The notes below the pieces were generated by a model. It saw only the letters and a list, made by a program, of their open reading frames with translations, did not search any database and had not been told where the DNA came from. From NCBI RefSeq assembly GCF_000171235.2, contig NZ_ABEA03000041.1:124001-188000 (forward strand): 64,000 nucleotides of DNA, in the 5' to 3' direction. Within the stretch, counting starts at the first letter, position 1. Each line of letters opens with the position of its first letter. Positions 1 to 8,895 of this stretch are shown here, in pieces. A program made the position numbers and the translations under genes. Origin of the DNA: Geminisphaera colitermitum TAV2. Lineage in GTDB: Bacteria > Verrucomicrobiota > Verrucomicrobiia > Opitutales > Opitutaceae.

Positions 1-1047
<1,047 letters not shown>

Positions 1048-1211
1048 TGGCGAACGTTTGACTGGCTGACTGACGTGTGCGCGAAAGAACGGGCGTGGAT
1101 CAGCATGATTACTAACTCCGGAAACGCACCGATTGCAAATCCGGGCGAAGGCGGATCGGGCGCGGGCACCAGCAGGACAATCCGCCCAGTCCCGCCGGGC
1201 GCGCGCACAGG

Positions 1212-2129
1212 TTATTTGCCCGCCTTCTTCTGCAACTCCGCCATCGCCTCAAAATAACGCCGGCCAAATTCGCGTTGCGCGTCGGCGTCAAAATGGAGTT
1301 CGTCGCCCTTGTGCGCCAGACCCGCCGACGACACAACCGCGGTTCCCGGCACAAGCGTGGGCAAACGGTCGATCTGCTCATTCACGATCTTTGCATAAGG
1401 CGATTTTCCGCCTGAGCGCGTGTAAAGAAACTCGCCCAATTCACCTGCCACAAACGGCGCATCCGGCACGTTCAAATCGCGCCGGAAACCCGCCACGATC
1501 AATGCCAGACCTTCCGCATACGCTTGAGCCTTCGTGAGGCTCCCACACTCGCTCTCGCCCTGATGCCAGAGAATCCCTTTAAGCCGACCCGCCTGCTGCG
1601 CGATTTTCGCACGGCGCACCGCCGCCTCATACAAGTCGCCGCCAGCTTTCCCGTCTGTGCCCGGCATCCAGCGACTCTGCGGCGTGCCGCCGACGGCGCA
1701 CGGTATCAGCCCGATCACGACGCCGGGCGAGCGGTCGGCCATCCGTTTGGCAAACGTGAAACCGAGCCCCACGCCGGCCTCCTTTTTGTCGAAATGAAGG
1801 GGTTCCCCCTGACGCACCCACTGGTCGTCTTTGCCGAGGACGAGCACGCGCGGATCGGGCGCGCGGTCGGCAGGCGTGAGCTTGCCGCGACCAGCCATGT
1901 TGGACTGGCCGACGAGCAGATAGAGATCAAAACGGTCCGCCGCCGGCGGGGTCACGGAAGGCGCGGGCGCGGGGGGCGCGGAGGGGGGGGGGGGGGGCGT
2001 TTGTTCTTGGGCGGACGCGGGCAAGGCCGCCGCAACCGCAGCGCAAAGGGCGGGGATCATTCGCAAAAATGAACGTGGGAGGAGAATTTGAGAGAGATGC
2101 ATCGCAGCCATCATGTGCTCCACCGCCAC
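1212..2129 (-). CDS. Exported SASA-domain carbohydrate acetylesterase
   Basis: 305-residue SGNH-type esterase of the SASA/DUF303 family (CE6-like), expected to remove acetyl groups from plant polysaccharide or sialate-type sugars. Residues 1-41 form an export signal (ending PASAQ), 45-62 are a Pro-rich linker, and the catalytic domain carries GQSNMAG (74-80, nucleophile Ser77), HQGESE (189-194) and DELHFD (276-281, Asp and His of the triad). The linker contains a poly-Pro stretch encoded by a 15-base C run (G at 1983-1997 on the plus strand). Several in-frame ATGs (2129, 2114, 2111, 2102, 2060) could start it; the longest is given. It lies next to a PEP-CTERM gene and may belong to the same glycan locus. 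Exact substrate cannot be read from sequence. Confidence 0.85.
   Translation of the reverse strand: MAVEHMMAAMHLSQILLPRSFLRMIPALCAAVAAALPASAQEQTPPPPPSAPPAPAPSVTPPAADRFDLYLLVGQSNMAGRGKLTPADRAPDPRVLVLGKDDQWVRQGEPLHFDKKEAGVGLGFTFAKRMADRSPGVVIGLIPCAVGGTPQSRWMPGTDGKAGGDLYEAAVRRAKIAQQAGRLKGILWHQGESECGSLTKAQAYAEGLALIVAGFRRDLNVPDAPFVAGELGEFLYTRSGGKSPYAKIVNEQIDRLPTLVPGTAVVSSAGLAHKGDELHFDADAQREFGRRYFEAMAELQKKAGK
1983..1997. repeat. G15/C15 homopolymer in SASA esterase linker
   Basis: Fifteen G on the plus strand, C on the coding strand, translated as proline in the linker between signal peptide and catalytic domain. In frame. Confidence 0.9.
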
Positions 2130-2169
2130 TGTTTTGTCAGCCGCATTTTTGCGACGCGGCCGCGCTCAC

Positions 2170-3066
2170 CTAGACGCGCAGCCGACGGATACCGGCCGCG
2201 CCTGCGAGCGCTGCGAGCCCCGCCAGCAAGGCCACCGTGGAGGGCTCGGGAATGTTCGAAGGCGGGAGGGAGAGGATGCTCGTGCCATTGACCGTGTCCG
2301 TCAGCGAATTCCAAACGCTAAAGTTATCGAGCCACAGGCCATAGGTGGAGGAGCCTACAACCGAAGAGCTGAGCGAAAAACCAGTGGCGAAGCCCGTCAC
2401 GTTGTCCCCGATGCTCGTGGTGGTGGCACGGCCTTCGAAGGTCGTGCCATCGAAACGGTAAATCGTGGCCGAGCCGGAAGCAAGCGACCCGAGCGTGCCG
2501 GGCAAGGTGACGTCAGATCCAGTCTTGTTGATCACGATGGTGACGCGGATGGCCGTGTCCACCGGCGTGCTCGTGCTGAGCATCGTGCTGCCGGAACGTC
2601 CGGCGCTGGTGCGGGCCTCGCCGGTCGTGTTCACCCCTGAGACGCTGACGTTGTAAAGATCGAAGCTCGCCACCAAGACTCCGGAAGCCCCAACCGAGGC
2701 GATCTTGTTTTGCTGCAGGGCGAAGCTGACGCCGGAGGAGGCCAAGCTGGTGCCTCCAATGTAGAGCGCGTTGCCCGACATGAACGAGGGCACGCCGACG
2801 TTGCGCACTTCGCTCACCGCCGAACCAAGATTCGCATTGGGTAGTGCCGCCGTGAACGTATCATTTGCGCCCGTGCTGGCGATAGTGAGCGCCACCGCGC
2901 CCGACGACGTGTTGTAACTCTCGAAATCCGCCTCCCATATCAACGCCGCTTGCGTGGACGCCGCCAGCAGCAGCGCGGCGAGCCCAACCGCACCGCAACG
3001 GGCGGACGTAGAAATGAGGGGATGGATAACAGACCGGATGGGTGACGGAATGGATGATGAATTCAT
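2170..3066 (-). CDS. PEP-CTERM sorting-domain exported protein (module A)
   Basis: 298-residue exported protein without a recognised enzymatic domain. Start chosen at 3066, giving a short basic N-terminus and a hydrophobic stretch ending STQAALIW (signal peptide near residues 1-34); a longer in-frame start at 3162 would put 32 odd residues before the signal. The middle is Ser/Thr/Gly-rich and beta-prone, with a LamG-like look (WEADFESYNT, WLDNFSVWN). The C-terminus is a PEP-CTERM tag: IPEPSTVALL, a hydrophobic helix, then IRRLRV. Such tags are recognised by an exosortase, which is not in this window. A perfect copy of the lacI operator lies 109 bases upstream (3175-3190), so the neighbouring LacI protein probably controls it. 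Biological role unknown. Confidence 0.85.
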   Translation of the reverse strand: MNSSSIPSPIRSVIHPLISTSARCGAVGLAALLLAASTQAALIWEADFESYNTSSGAVALTIASTGANDTFTAALPNANLGSAVSEVRNVGVPSFMSGNALYIGGTSLASSGVSFALQQNKIASVGASGVLVASFDLYNVSVSGVNTTGEARTSAGRSGSTMLSTSTPVDTAIRVTIVINKTGSDVTLPGTLGSLASGSATIYRFDGTTFEGRATTTSIGDNVTGFATGFSLSSSVVGSSTYGLWLDNFSVWNSLTDTVNGTSILSLPPSNIPEPSTVALLAGLAALAGAAGIRRLRV

Positions 3067-3174
3067 GGTAATGAGAAGATTTAGGGCTGGTGTTTGCATG
3101 AACGAAGCAGCGAAGACGCCGTTGTTTGCCCGCAGTCTCTCAACCCCCGGTGTATCCGGCACAAGCTACCCGGC

Positions 3175-3190
3175 TTTTAACTCGTTAAAA
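3175..3190. promoter_or_regulatory. Putative LacI operator upstream of PEP-CTERM gene
   Basis: TTTTAACTCGTTAAAA, a palindrome with two-base centre and 7-base arms. It is exactly the reverse complement of the site at 4334-4349 in front of the lacI gene. It lies between the lacI stop and the PEP-CTERM start, in promoter position. Confidence 0.7.
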
Positions 3191-3234
3191 TCAAATCCCG
3201 GCAATCGCCAGCACCACCCGTCCCTCGTCCAGCC

Positions 3235-4296
3235 TTATTCCTCGTTTGGAATTTTTCGCAACGTCGCGCCCTCCACGAAATCGCTCGCGATTAGGAGCAC
3301 ACGGGGCTCCGCCTTCTCGCACTGCACATTACCCTCCACCAGATTCGCCAGCCACTCCACCGCGGCGATGCCGAGCTTTGTCGTGTTCTGGTACATACCG
3401 GAAAAAATCGCGTCGCGCGGGCGGTCCAAGTGCAAAAAGCCCAGTTCGTCCGGCATGCGTTTGTCCAAGTTCCTCACCCAATTCCAGACTTCCGTCAATC
3501 CGACGATCACCTCGGGCTTTCGGCGGACTAACCAAGCACGAAACGCTTTCTCCGACCACCCGCCTTCCGCCTGCTTCGAGAATTCCATGATCTTCAGTTC
3601 CGGCATCTGCCTCCGAGCCACTTCCAGCCCCGCCGACCAGAGCATGTTGACCTGCCGTGTTTCGTTTTCGCTGATGACGGCCCCGATCCGGCGGTAACCG
3701 CGTTGCGAGAGCTGGCGCATGGCTGTCTCCACCGTCTGGATGTGATAGTTGCAGACGCGCGGCAGATTCGGCTTCGCCAGCGAGTATCCAAAAGCCACTA
3801 CACTAAAATCCTTGAAGCTCATGTTATTCAACACCTGCGCCCACGTCACCGTCCGGTCTTGCGACAACGGCGGCACAAGCACGCCCCGGATGCCGCGCGC
3901 CAGCAACACCTGCTCCAGCCGACTGGGATGGCTCGCGTAATCGCCCAGCCAGAAATGCTCCAACCGGTAACCCAACTCCATCCCCCGCTTTGCCGCCCCC
4001 TCAAAATACTCAGGATACGTCCGGAGGGTTTTCCAATGATCGCGCGTGCGAAAAGCGGTGATGAATCCGAGTGCCGCGCTGCATGTCGCCTCGCGCCGTG
4101 CGCGCAGGCTGGTCATGAGCGCCCGCACCATCGGGTTGGGCCGGTAGCCGAGTTCACGCGCCATACGCTGCAATCGCTCGCGTGTCGCCGCCGCGACCTT
4201 GGGCGAATCGCGCAGCGCCATCGACACCAGCGCGCGCGTCACACCCGCGCGGTCGGCGATGGTTTGCAGGGTGATAGGTGTGTCGGGTGGTGGCAT
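3235..4296 (-). CDS. LacI-family transcriptional regulator (module A)
   Basis: 353 residues. The N-terminal helix-turn-helix (about 8-30, LQTIADRAGVTRALVSMALR) with hinge GYRPNPMVRALM is typical of the LacI family; the rest is a periplasmic-binding-protein-like effector domain of the divergent kind common in Verrucomicrobiota (GFITAFRTRDHW, YFEGAAKRGMELGYRLEHFW, RGIRGVLVPP, RGYRRIGAVIS, and C-terminal EGATLR). The gene faces away from the pseudopilin gene and reads toward the PEP-CTERM gene. The same 16-base palindrome stands upstream of itself and upstream of the PEP-CTERM gene, which points to autoregulation and control of the module. The ligand is probably a sugar from the polymer degraded here, but this is inference. 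Confidence 0.92.
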   Translation of the reverse strand: MPPPDTPITLQTIADRAGVTRALVSMALRDSPKVAAATRERLQRMARELGYRPNPMVRALMTSLRARREATCSAALGFITAFRTRDHWKTLRTYPEYFEGAAKRGMELGYRLEHFWLGDYASHPSRLEQVLLARGIRGVLVPPLSQDRTVTWAQVLNNMSFKDFSVVAFGYSLAKPNLPRVCNYHIQTVETAMRQLSQRGYRRIGAVISENETRQVNMLWSAGLEVARRQMPELKIMEFSKQAEGGWSEKAFRAWLVRRKPEVIVGLTEVWNWVRNLDKRMPDELGFLHLDRPRDAIFSGMYQNTTKLGIAAVEWLANLVEGNVQCEKAEPRVLLIASDFVEGATLRKIPNEE

Positions 4297-4333
4297 CAGA
4301 ATGCTGAGGAGAAAGATAAAAGGACACCCTGCT

Positions 4334-4349
4334 TTTTAACGAGTTAAAA
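4334..4349. promoter_or_regulatory. Putative LacI operator in lacI/pseudopilin divergent promoter
   Basis: TTTTAACGAGTTAAAA, 38 bases upstream of lacI (minus strand) and about 100 bases upstream of the pseudopilin gene (plus strand). Perfect arms TTTTAAC and GTTAAAA. Identical, inverted, to 3175-3190. Suits binding by a LacI dimer controlling both directions. Confidence 0.75.
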
Positions 4350-4451
4350 CTGGCCCTGATTGCACCCCGCCGCCCGCATGGAAATAGTTTGGCCATGTTT
4401 CCCAACATTACACCCAATCAATTGCGCCCCCTCACGCGCCTCCCTCTCCCC

Positions 4452-5234
4452 ATGACGAACAAAATGCCACAACCATCTTTTGTTTGCTGGAGCCGGAACG
4501 AAACGGAGACTCCGGCAAAGGCTTCATATGAAGCCTGCCGCCCCGCCCGCACTGTTGCGTTTACCCTGATCGAATTACTCACCGTCATTGCCATCATTGG
4601 AATTCTGGCCGGCATCCTCATCCCGGTCGTCGGCGCCGTCCGCGGCAAAGCCAAGGCCGCCGAGGCGCTCAGCCAGATGCGGCAGCTCAGTGTTGCCGTC
4701 ATGAACTACTGTGCCGACCAGCGAAACGGCACCCTCCCCGGCCCCCTGACTACAGGACAGAACTTCGACTACAACGGCCCCGGTTTCGATCCTTCCAAAT
4801 CCGGTAATAACCGCCAAAGTCAGATTCTCTCCTACATCGGCCCTTACCTCAGCCTCGCCGCCCCCTCCAGTCCGCAAGGTTATTTACAGGCCAAGCAATT
4901 TCAAACCTCCGCCCAGCGCGCCTACGACCAGACCCCGGAGGCGCATGCCAACGGTCAGGCCTATTACTTTACCGTCGTTGTCAGCGGCGCCAAACCATTC
5001 GGCTACAGCGGTGACACTCCGCCCACCCAGCCCAAACCTCTGCACACCGTGGAAAACCCGACCCGCGCCGATATGATCCGCGAAGCCGATAAAGAGGCCC
5101 AATGGGTATCCATCACCAGTGACGCCTACAAACGCTGTCCGCCCAAACCTCTTCACGGCAACCGCCGCCATGTGGCCTACTTCGACGGACACGTGCGCTC
5201 CTTCTCCCTCGCCGAGAGCAATCGCACTCCCTGA
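4452..5234 (+). CDS. Prepilin-like protein with H-X9-DG motif (module A)
   Basis: About 260 residues. An N-terminal type IV pilin/pseudopilin signal is clear: a polar leader, then [19 protein letters not shown] near residues 36-54 with the glutamate at +5, followed by a soluble domain. The residue before the cleavage site is Ala, not the usual Gly. Near the C-terminus H-GNRRHVAYF-DGHV matches the processing-associated H-X9-DG motif of Verrucomicrobiota/Planctomycetota pseudopilins. The start is uncertain (ATG at 4389, 4395, 4452 or 4464); 4452 is chosen to limit leader length. It is followed by an exported beta-helix gene after 46 bases. Such proteins need a prepilin peptidase, not seen here. 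Role in the carbohydrate module unknown. Confidence 0.85.
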   Translation: MTNKMPQPSFVCWSRNETETPAKASYEACRPARTVAFTLIELLTVIAIIGILAGILIPVVGAVRGKAKAAEALSQMRQLSVAVMNYCADQRNGTLPGPLTTGQNFDYNGPGFDPSKSGNNRQSQILSYIGPYLSLAAPSSPQGYLQAKQFQTSAQRAYDQTPEAHANGQAYYFTVVVSGAKPFGYSGDTPPTQPKPLHTVENPTRADMIREADKEAQWVSITSDAYKRCPPKPLHGNRRHVAYFDGHVRSFSLAESNRTP

Positions 5235-5247
5235 GTCGCCAGCGTCT

Positions 5248-5263
5248 CCCCCCCCCTCCCCCC
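5248..5263. repeat. C9-T-C6 tract in leader of beta-helix gene
   Basis: Nine C, a T, then six C, ending about 18 bases before the ATG at 5281. C is on the mRNA strand. No purine-rich ribosome site is present here. Confidence 0.8.
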
Positions 5264-5280
5264 TCCCTCCTGCTTTTATT

Positions 5281-7239
5281 ATGAATCCGATCAAATTGTT
5301 TTCCATTGTTGCAATGGTTGCCTCCATTCACGCAACCAACCTTGGCGCAGCCACCTGGCACGCTGACGTCCAAACAGGTAACGATGCCAATACGGGAGCC
5401 AGCCGCGCCGCCGCCTTCGCCACCCTCCAGCGCGCCATCGATGCCGCGCAGCCCGGCGACATCGTCGTCGCGTATCCAGGAATCTACTACGAATATATCA
5501 ACATCCGCCGAGGCGGCACAGCGGACGCTCCCATTCGTATCATGGCCGACCGCGTCGAACGCGATCGCGTGATCATTTCCGGCGCGCAACGCAACATCCG
5601 CCAGAAGGACGTCACCTGGGAACTCGTTGACCGCGAACTCAGGCTGTATCGTGTGCCACTCGACTACCGTCCCGCCCGCGTCCTAGCCAACCGCGCCGAT
5701 CTCCTCGCCTATCCCACGCTCGCCGACCTGCGCGCCTTCCGTTTTCTCGCCGACGACTACCTCGGCCACAAACACGGTTTCGCCCACGACCCGGCAACCA
5801 ACCACCTCTATGTCCGCCTTCGCTCCGACGGACGTTACGGTCCCACCGATCCCAACGCCGCCGACATCACCTTGGCTGTTTCCCCGCCCACCGGCGCGGG
5901 ACGCTTCGGCACCGACCCGACAAAACGCCCCGACAACTACAACCTAGCCCTCCGTTTCTCCGGCCCCGCGCATATCGTGATCGACGGCTTCACCTTCGAG
6001 ACCCCGGGCATTGCCGGCATCCGTACCGATGCCTCCGACCTTGTTCTCCGCAACAACTGGTTTTACGGCTGCCGCGTCGGCATTGCCGCTCCTCGCGACG
6101 ACGAACCCGGCAACCGCAACAAACCCCGTGCCGACCGCGTTCTGGTTGAAAACAATTATTTCACCCAATTCCCCGCTTTCACCGACATCGAAGACATCAC
6201 GCCCGCCGAGGCCGCCGACCAGCGCTCCCGCCCCGAACGCTGGCACCGGATCATTCACTGGCAACGCAAAGGCACCCGCCCCCATCCCAATCAGACCGTC
6301 GGCTATCCTTACAGCTACGAAGTCGGCGCCCTCCGCGGCGTCGGCGACGCCTGGGAAATCCGCCACAACCACTTTTACGACATGTTCGAGGCCCTCGGTG
6401 GCGTCGGTCACAGCACCAACACCGTCATCCATCACAACCGCTTCGAGCGCATCTGCGACAACGCCATCGAAGCCGAACCCCGCGCTCGCAACCTCCACAT
6501 CCACCACAACCTCATCATCGACACCTTCGAACCCATTTCCTGGCAACCCCAAGGACGAGCGGGAGCAGCGGGGCTCCCCGGTCCCATCCTCATTTACGAC
6601 AACGTCATTTTGCAGACTCCGCGCACCCGCGCCATGCTCACGGCCAACACGGGCGCCGCCTTCAAACTCGGCATCAACAAGGACGACCCTTGGTGGAAAA
6701 ATGGGGAGCATAAGACACAGAATGAGGCCCCCGCCCCCGGCGGTTTCTGGGCCGCGCACAACACTGTATTCATTCCTTCAGGACGCATTCTCTCCCAACT
6801 CAATTCACCGCAGCACCTGCTTCGCGATTTTTATCTCATCAACAACATCCTCATTGCCCATACCCTCGCGCCGCGCGCCAACGCCAGCGGCATTCATTAC
6901 GATGGCAACATCGCCCGTTTCGAGGGAGGCTTCCCCTCCGTCCTTGCCGTCACCACCGTTCCCGCCCTTGCGGCCACCGCCGCCGGCCCGCACGGACGCG
7001 CCCTCGCCACAGACGATGACACCTCCGGGCTGCGCCTCCCGCTCGACGAAAGCAACGCGTTCACTCCTCTCGCGCCCGACAGCTCGCTGCGCGGCATCGG
7101 CATCGACCGCGCCACCCTTGCTGTTGCCGCCGCGCCGCTTCCCCCTCCTCCGCCGAACGAACTTCCCTTGCGTCCGACTCCCGGAGCCGAGCCGTTCACC
7201 CTTGCAGTCGGCCCCCAACCTCGCGCCGAAACGCCCTAA
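5281..7239 (+). CDS. Exported right-handed parallel beta-helix protein
   Basis: 652 residues. Start at 5281 gives a signal peptide (MNPIKLFSIVAMVASIHA, cleavage near 24-26). Residues about 29-85 form the DUF1565-like opening of a beta-helix (GNDANTGASRAAAFATLQRA, PGDIVVAYPGIYYEYINI), followed by many helix rungs with repeating HN/NN motifs such as RNNWFYGCRVG, VENNYFTQFP, IRHNHFYDMFEALGG, IHHNRFERICDNAIE and IHHNLIIDTF. The fold is that of polysaccharide lyases and glycosidases acting on pectin, alginate or chondroitin; no family-specific catalytic set can be assigned. The tail is Pro-rich (PLPPPPPNELPLRPTPG). It lies between a pseudopilin and a sugar symporter, so probably an outer-membrane or periplasmic polysaccharide enzyme. 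Confidence 0.85.
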   Translation: MNPIKLFSIVAMVASIHATNLGAATWHADVQTGNDANTGASRAAAFATLQRAIDAAQPGDIVVAYPGIYYEYINIRRGGTADAPIRIMADRVERDRVIISGAQRNIRQKDVTWELVDRELRLYRVPLDYRPARVLANRADLLAYPTLADLRAFRFLADDYLGHKHGFAHDPATNHLYVRLRSDGRYGPTDPNAADITLAVSPPTGAGRFGTDPTKRPDNYNLALRFSGPAHIVIDGFTFETPGIAGIRTDASDLVLRNNWFYGCRVGIAAPRDDEPGNRNKPRADRVLVENNYFTQFPAFTDIEDITPAEAADQRSRPERWHRIIHWQRKGTRPHPNQTVGYPYSYEVGALRGVGDAWEIRHNHFYDMFEALGGVGHSTNTVIHHNRFERICDNAIEAEPRARNLHIHHNLIIDTFEPISWQPQGRAGAAGLPGPILIYDNVILQTPRTRAMLTANTGAAFKLGINKDDPWWKNGEHKTQNEAPAPGGFWAAHNTVFIPSGRILSQLNSPQHLLRDFYLINNILIAHTLAPRANASGIHYDGNIARFEGGFPSVLAVTTVPALAATAAGPHGRALATDDDTSGLRLPLDESNAFTPLAPDSSLRGIGIDRATLAVAAAPLPPPPPNELPLRPTPGAEPFTLAVGPQPRAETP

Positions 7240-7375
7240 AATTTCAACGACCAGAAGGACTGAAGGCTGAAAACCATCAGCGTGCAGCCTCCTTGAATCT
7301 TATTGTACCTGTCCCTTCGCCCATCGTCCGCGTTCCCGTCCCTCGGCTCCGCCACTCCTCAATCCTTTATACTTC

Positions 7376-8794
7376 GTGAGCAAAAAACTCTTCCACAAGG
7401 TCCAGCCCACCGCCCCCGAAGATAAGGTAAGCGTGCCCAAACGTTTTGCCTTCGGCATAGGCAACTTCACCGACCACATGGGAACGGACACGTTGATGGG
7501 TAATGCGAACCCCATCTTCAACATCACGCTCCACATGGACCCGCGCCTGCTCGGCGTGGCCCTTGCCATCATACGCCTGTGGGACGCCATCACTGACCCC
7601 ATCATTGGCGCCCTCTCCGACAACGCCCGCACCCGCTGGGGACGCCGCCGCCCCTTCATGTTTTTTGGAGCCATCAGCGCCGGGCTCACCTTCCCCTTGA
7701 TCTGGTTCGTCCCCGGCGGACTCTCCTCCTTCAATGTCTTTCTCTGGTTCACCATTTTCGCTATTCTCTTCTTCACCTGCCAGACCTTCTTCACGGTTCC
7801 CTGGCACGCACTCGGCTCCGAACTTACGCCCGACTACAATGAACGCACCCGCCTCATGGAAATGCGGGCCTACATGGGCAAAGCCGTCGGCCTCATCTGC
7901 CCCTGGACCTACGCCTTCACCCAACTCCCGATCTGGGGAGGCAACACCATGGTTGGCGCGCGCTGGATGGGAGTTATTATCGGCATCATCCTCATTATTT
8001 CCGGCCTCCTCCCTGTCATTTTCCTGGCCGAGCGCTTTTACAAAAAAGCCGGGCAGCAACAGAAAATCTCCATTCTACGTTCCATCGGCATGACGCTCAA
8101 AAACGGCCCCTTCATGATGATGGTGGCCATCACCTTTTTCAACACGCTCGGAGGCCGCACCGTCAACCACCTCGGCTTTTACATCGGCCTCTATTACCTC
8201 TTCGGAGGCGACAAGATGAAACAAGGCATCCTCGCCGGAGTCGGCGGCAACGTCGCTTTCGTTATCGGCCTCTGTTCGGTTTTTCTCCTCAACCGCCTTT
8301 CTCTCCGTATCGGAAAACGCAAGACACTCGCAGTCTGCCTCATTCTGCTCATTCTCAGCGGCCTTGCGAAGTGGCTCTTTTACGTCCCTGGCAATCCCTG
8401 GCTCAGTCTCATCGTCCTGCTCTTCACCGTCCCCTCCGTCACCGGCTTCTGGCTCCTTATCACCTCCATCAATGCCGACATCTGCGACCACGATGAACTC
8501 ACGACCGGACTTCGCCGCGAAGGCGCCATCAGCGCCGTCTTCTCCTGGATCAGCAAACTTTCAATCTCCGCCACGGCTGTGCTCGCCGGCTTCGTGCTTG
8601 CCGTCACTGGCTATCAGTCTGCATCCGGAGCGGAACAGTCCGCCGGAGTGATCGATGCCATGCGCTGGTGGTTTTACATCATCCCCTCCGCCTCCGCTGT
8701 CATTGCCCTGGCACTACTCTGGTGGTTCCCCATCACCGAGGCACGCGCCCGCGAAATCCGCCGCATCCTTGAGGAACGCCGCGGCAAACTATAG
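7376..8794 (+). CDS. GPH-family sugar:cation symporter (MFS)
   Basis: 472 residues with 12 predicted membrane segments, of the glycoside-pentoside-hexuronide:cation symporter family. The signature between helices 2 and 3 is present: DAITDPIIGALSD followed by TRWGRRRPFMF (near residues 68-100). The C-terminal half has the FWLLITSINADICDHDELTTG motif region that matches other family members. Start is GTG at 7376; no ATG fits. It sits after the beta-helix gene and before a sialate O-acetylesterase gene, and would import the mono- or oligosaccharide released outside. Substrate unknown; hexuronides or xylosides would be in keeping with the family. Confidence 0.9.
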   Translation: MSKKLFHKVQPTAPEDKVSVPKRFAFGIGNFTDHMGTDTLMGNANPIFNITLHMDPRLLGVALAIIRLWDAITDPIIGALSDNARTRWGRRRPFMFFGAISAGLTFPLIWFVPGGLSSFNVFLWFTIFAILFFTCQTFFTVPWHALGSELTPDYNERTRLMEMRAYMGKAVGLICPWTYAFTQLPIWGGNTMVGARWMGVIIGIILIISGLLPVIFLAERFYKKAGQQQKISILRSIGMTLKNGPFMMMVAITFFNTLGGRTVNHLGFYIGLYYLFGGDKMKQGILAGVGGNVAFVIGLCSVFLLNRLSLRIGKRKTLAVCLILLILSGLAKWLFYVPGNPWLSLIVLLFTVPSVTGFWLLITSINADICDHDELTTGLRREGAISAVFSWISKLSISATAVLAGFVLAVTGYQSASGAEQSAGVIDAMRWWFYIIPSASAVIALALLWWFPITEARAREIRRILEERRGKL

Positions 8795-8895
8795 AGCCGC
8801 AGCCCCGGTACTCGGGCGATATAACACACACCTGAAATCGTTCCCACCCGTTTTCTACTCCCCCTCTCGCCGCATCTCTGCCTAACCTCTCACCC

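Noticed and set aside
1101-1120. GTTAGTAATCATGCTGATCC upstream of sufU, resembling the 17219 palindrome
   Set aside because: Only one half matches and there is no symmetry; chance is likely.
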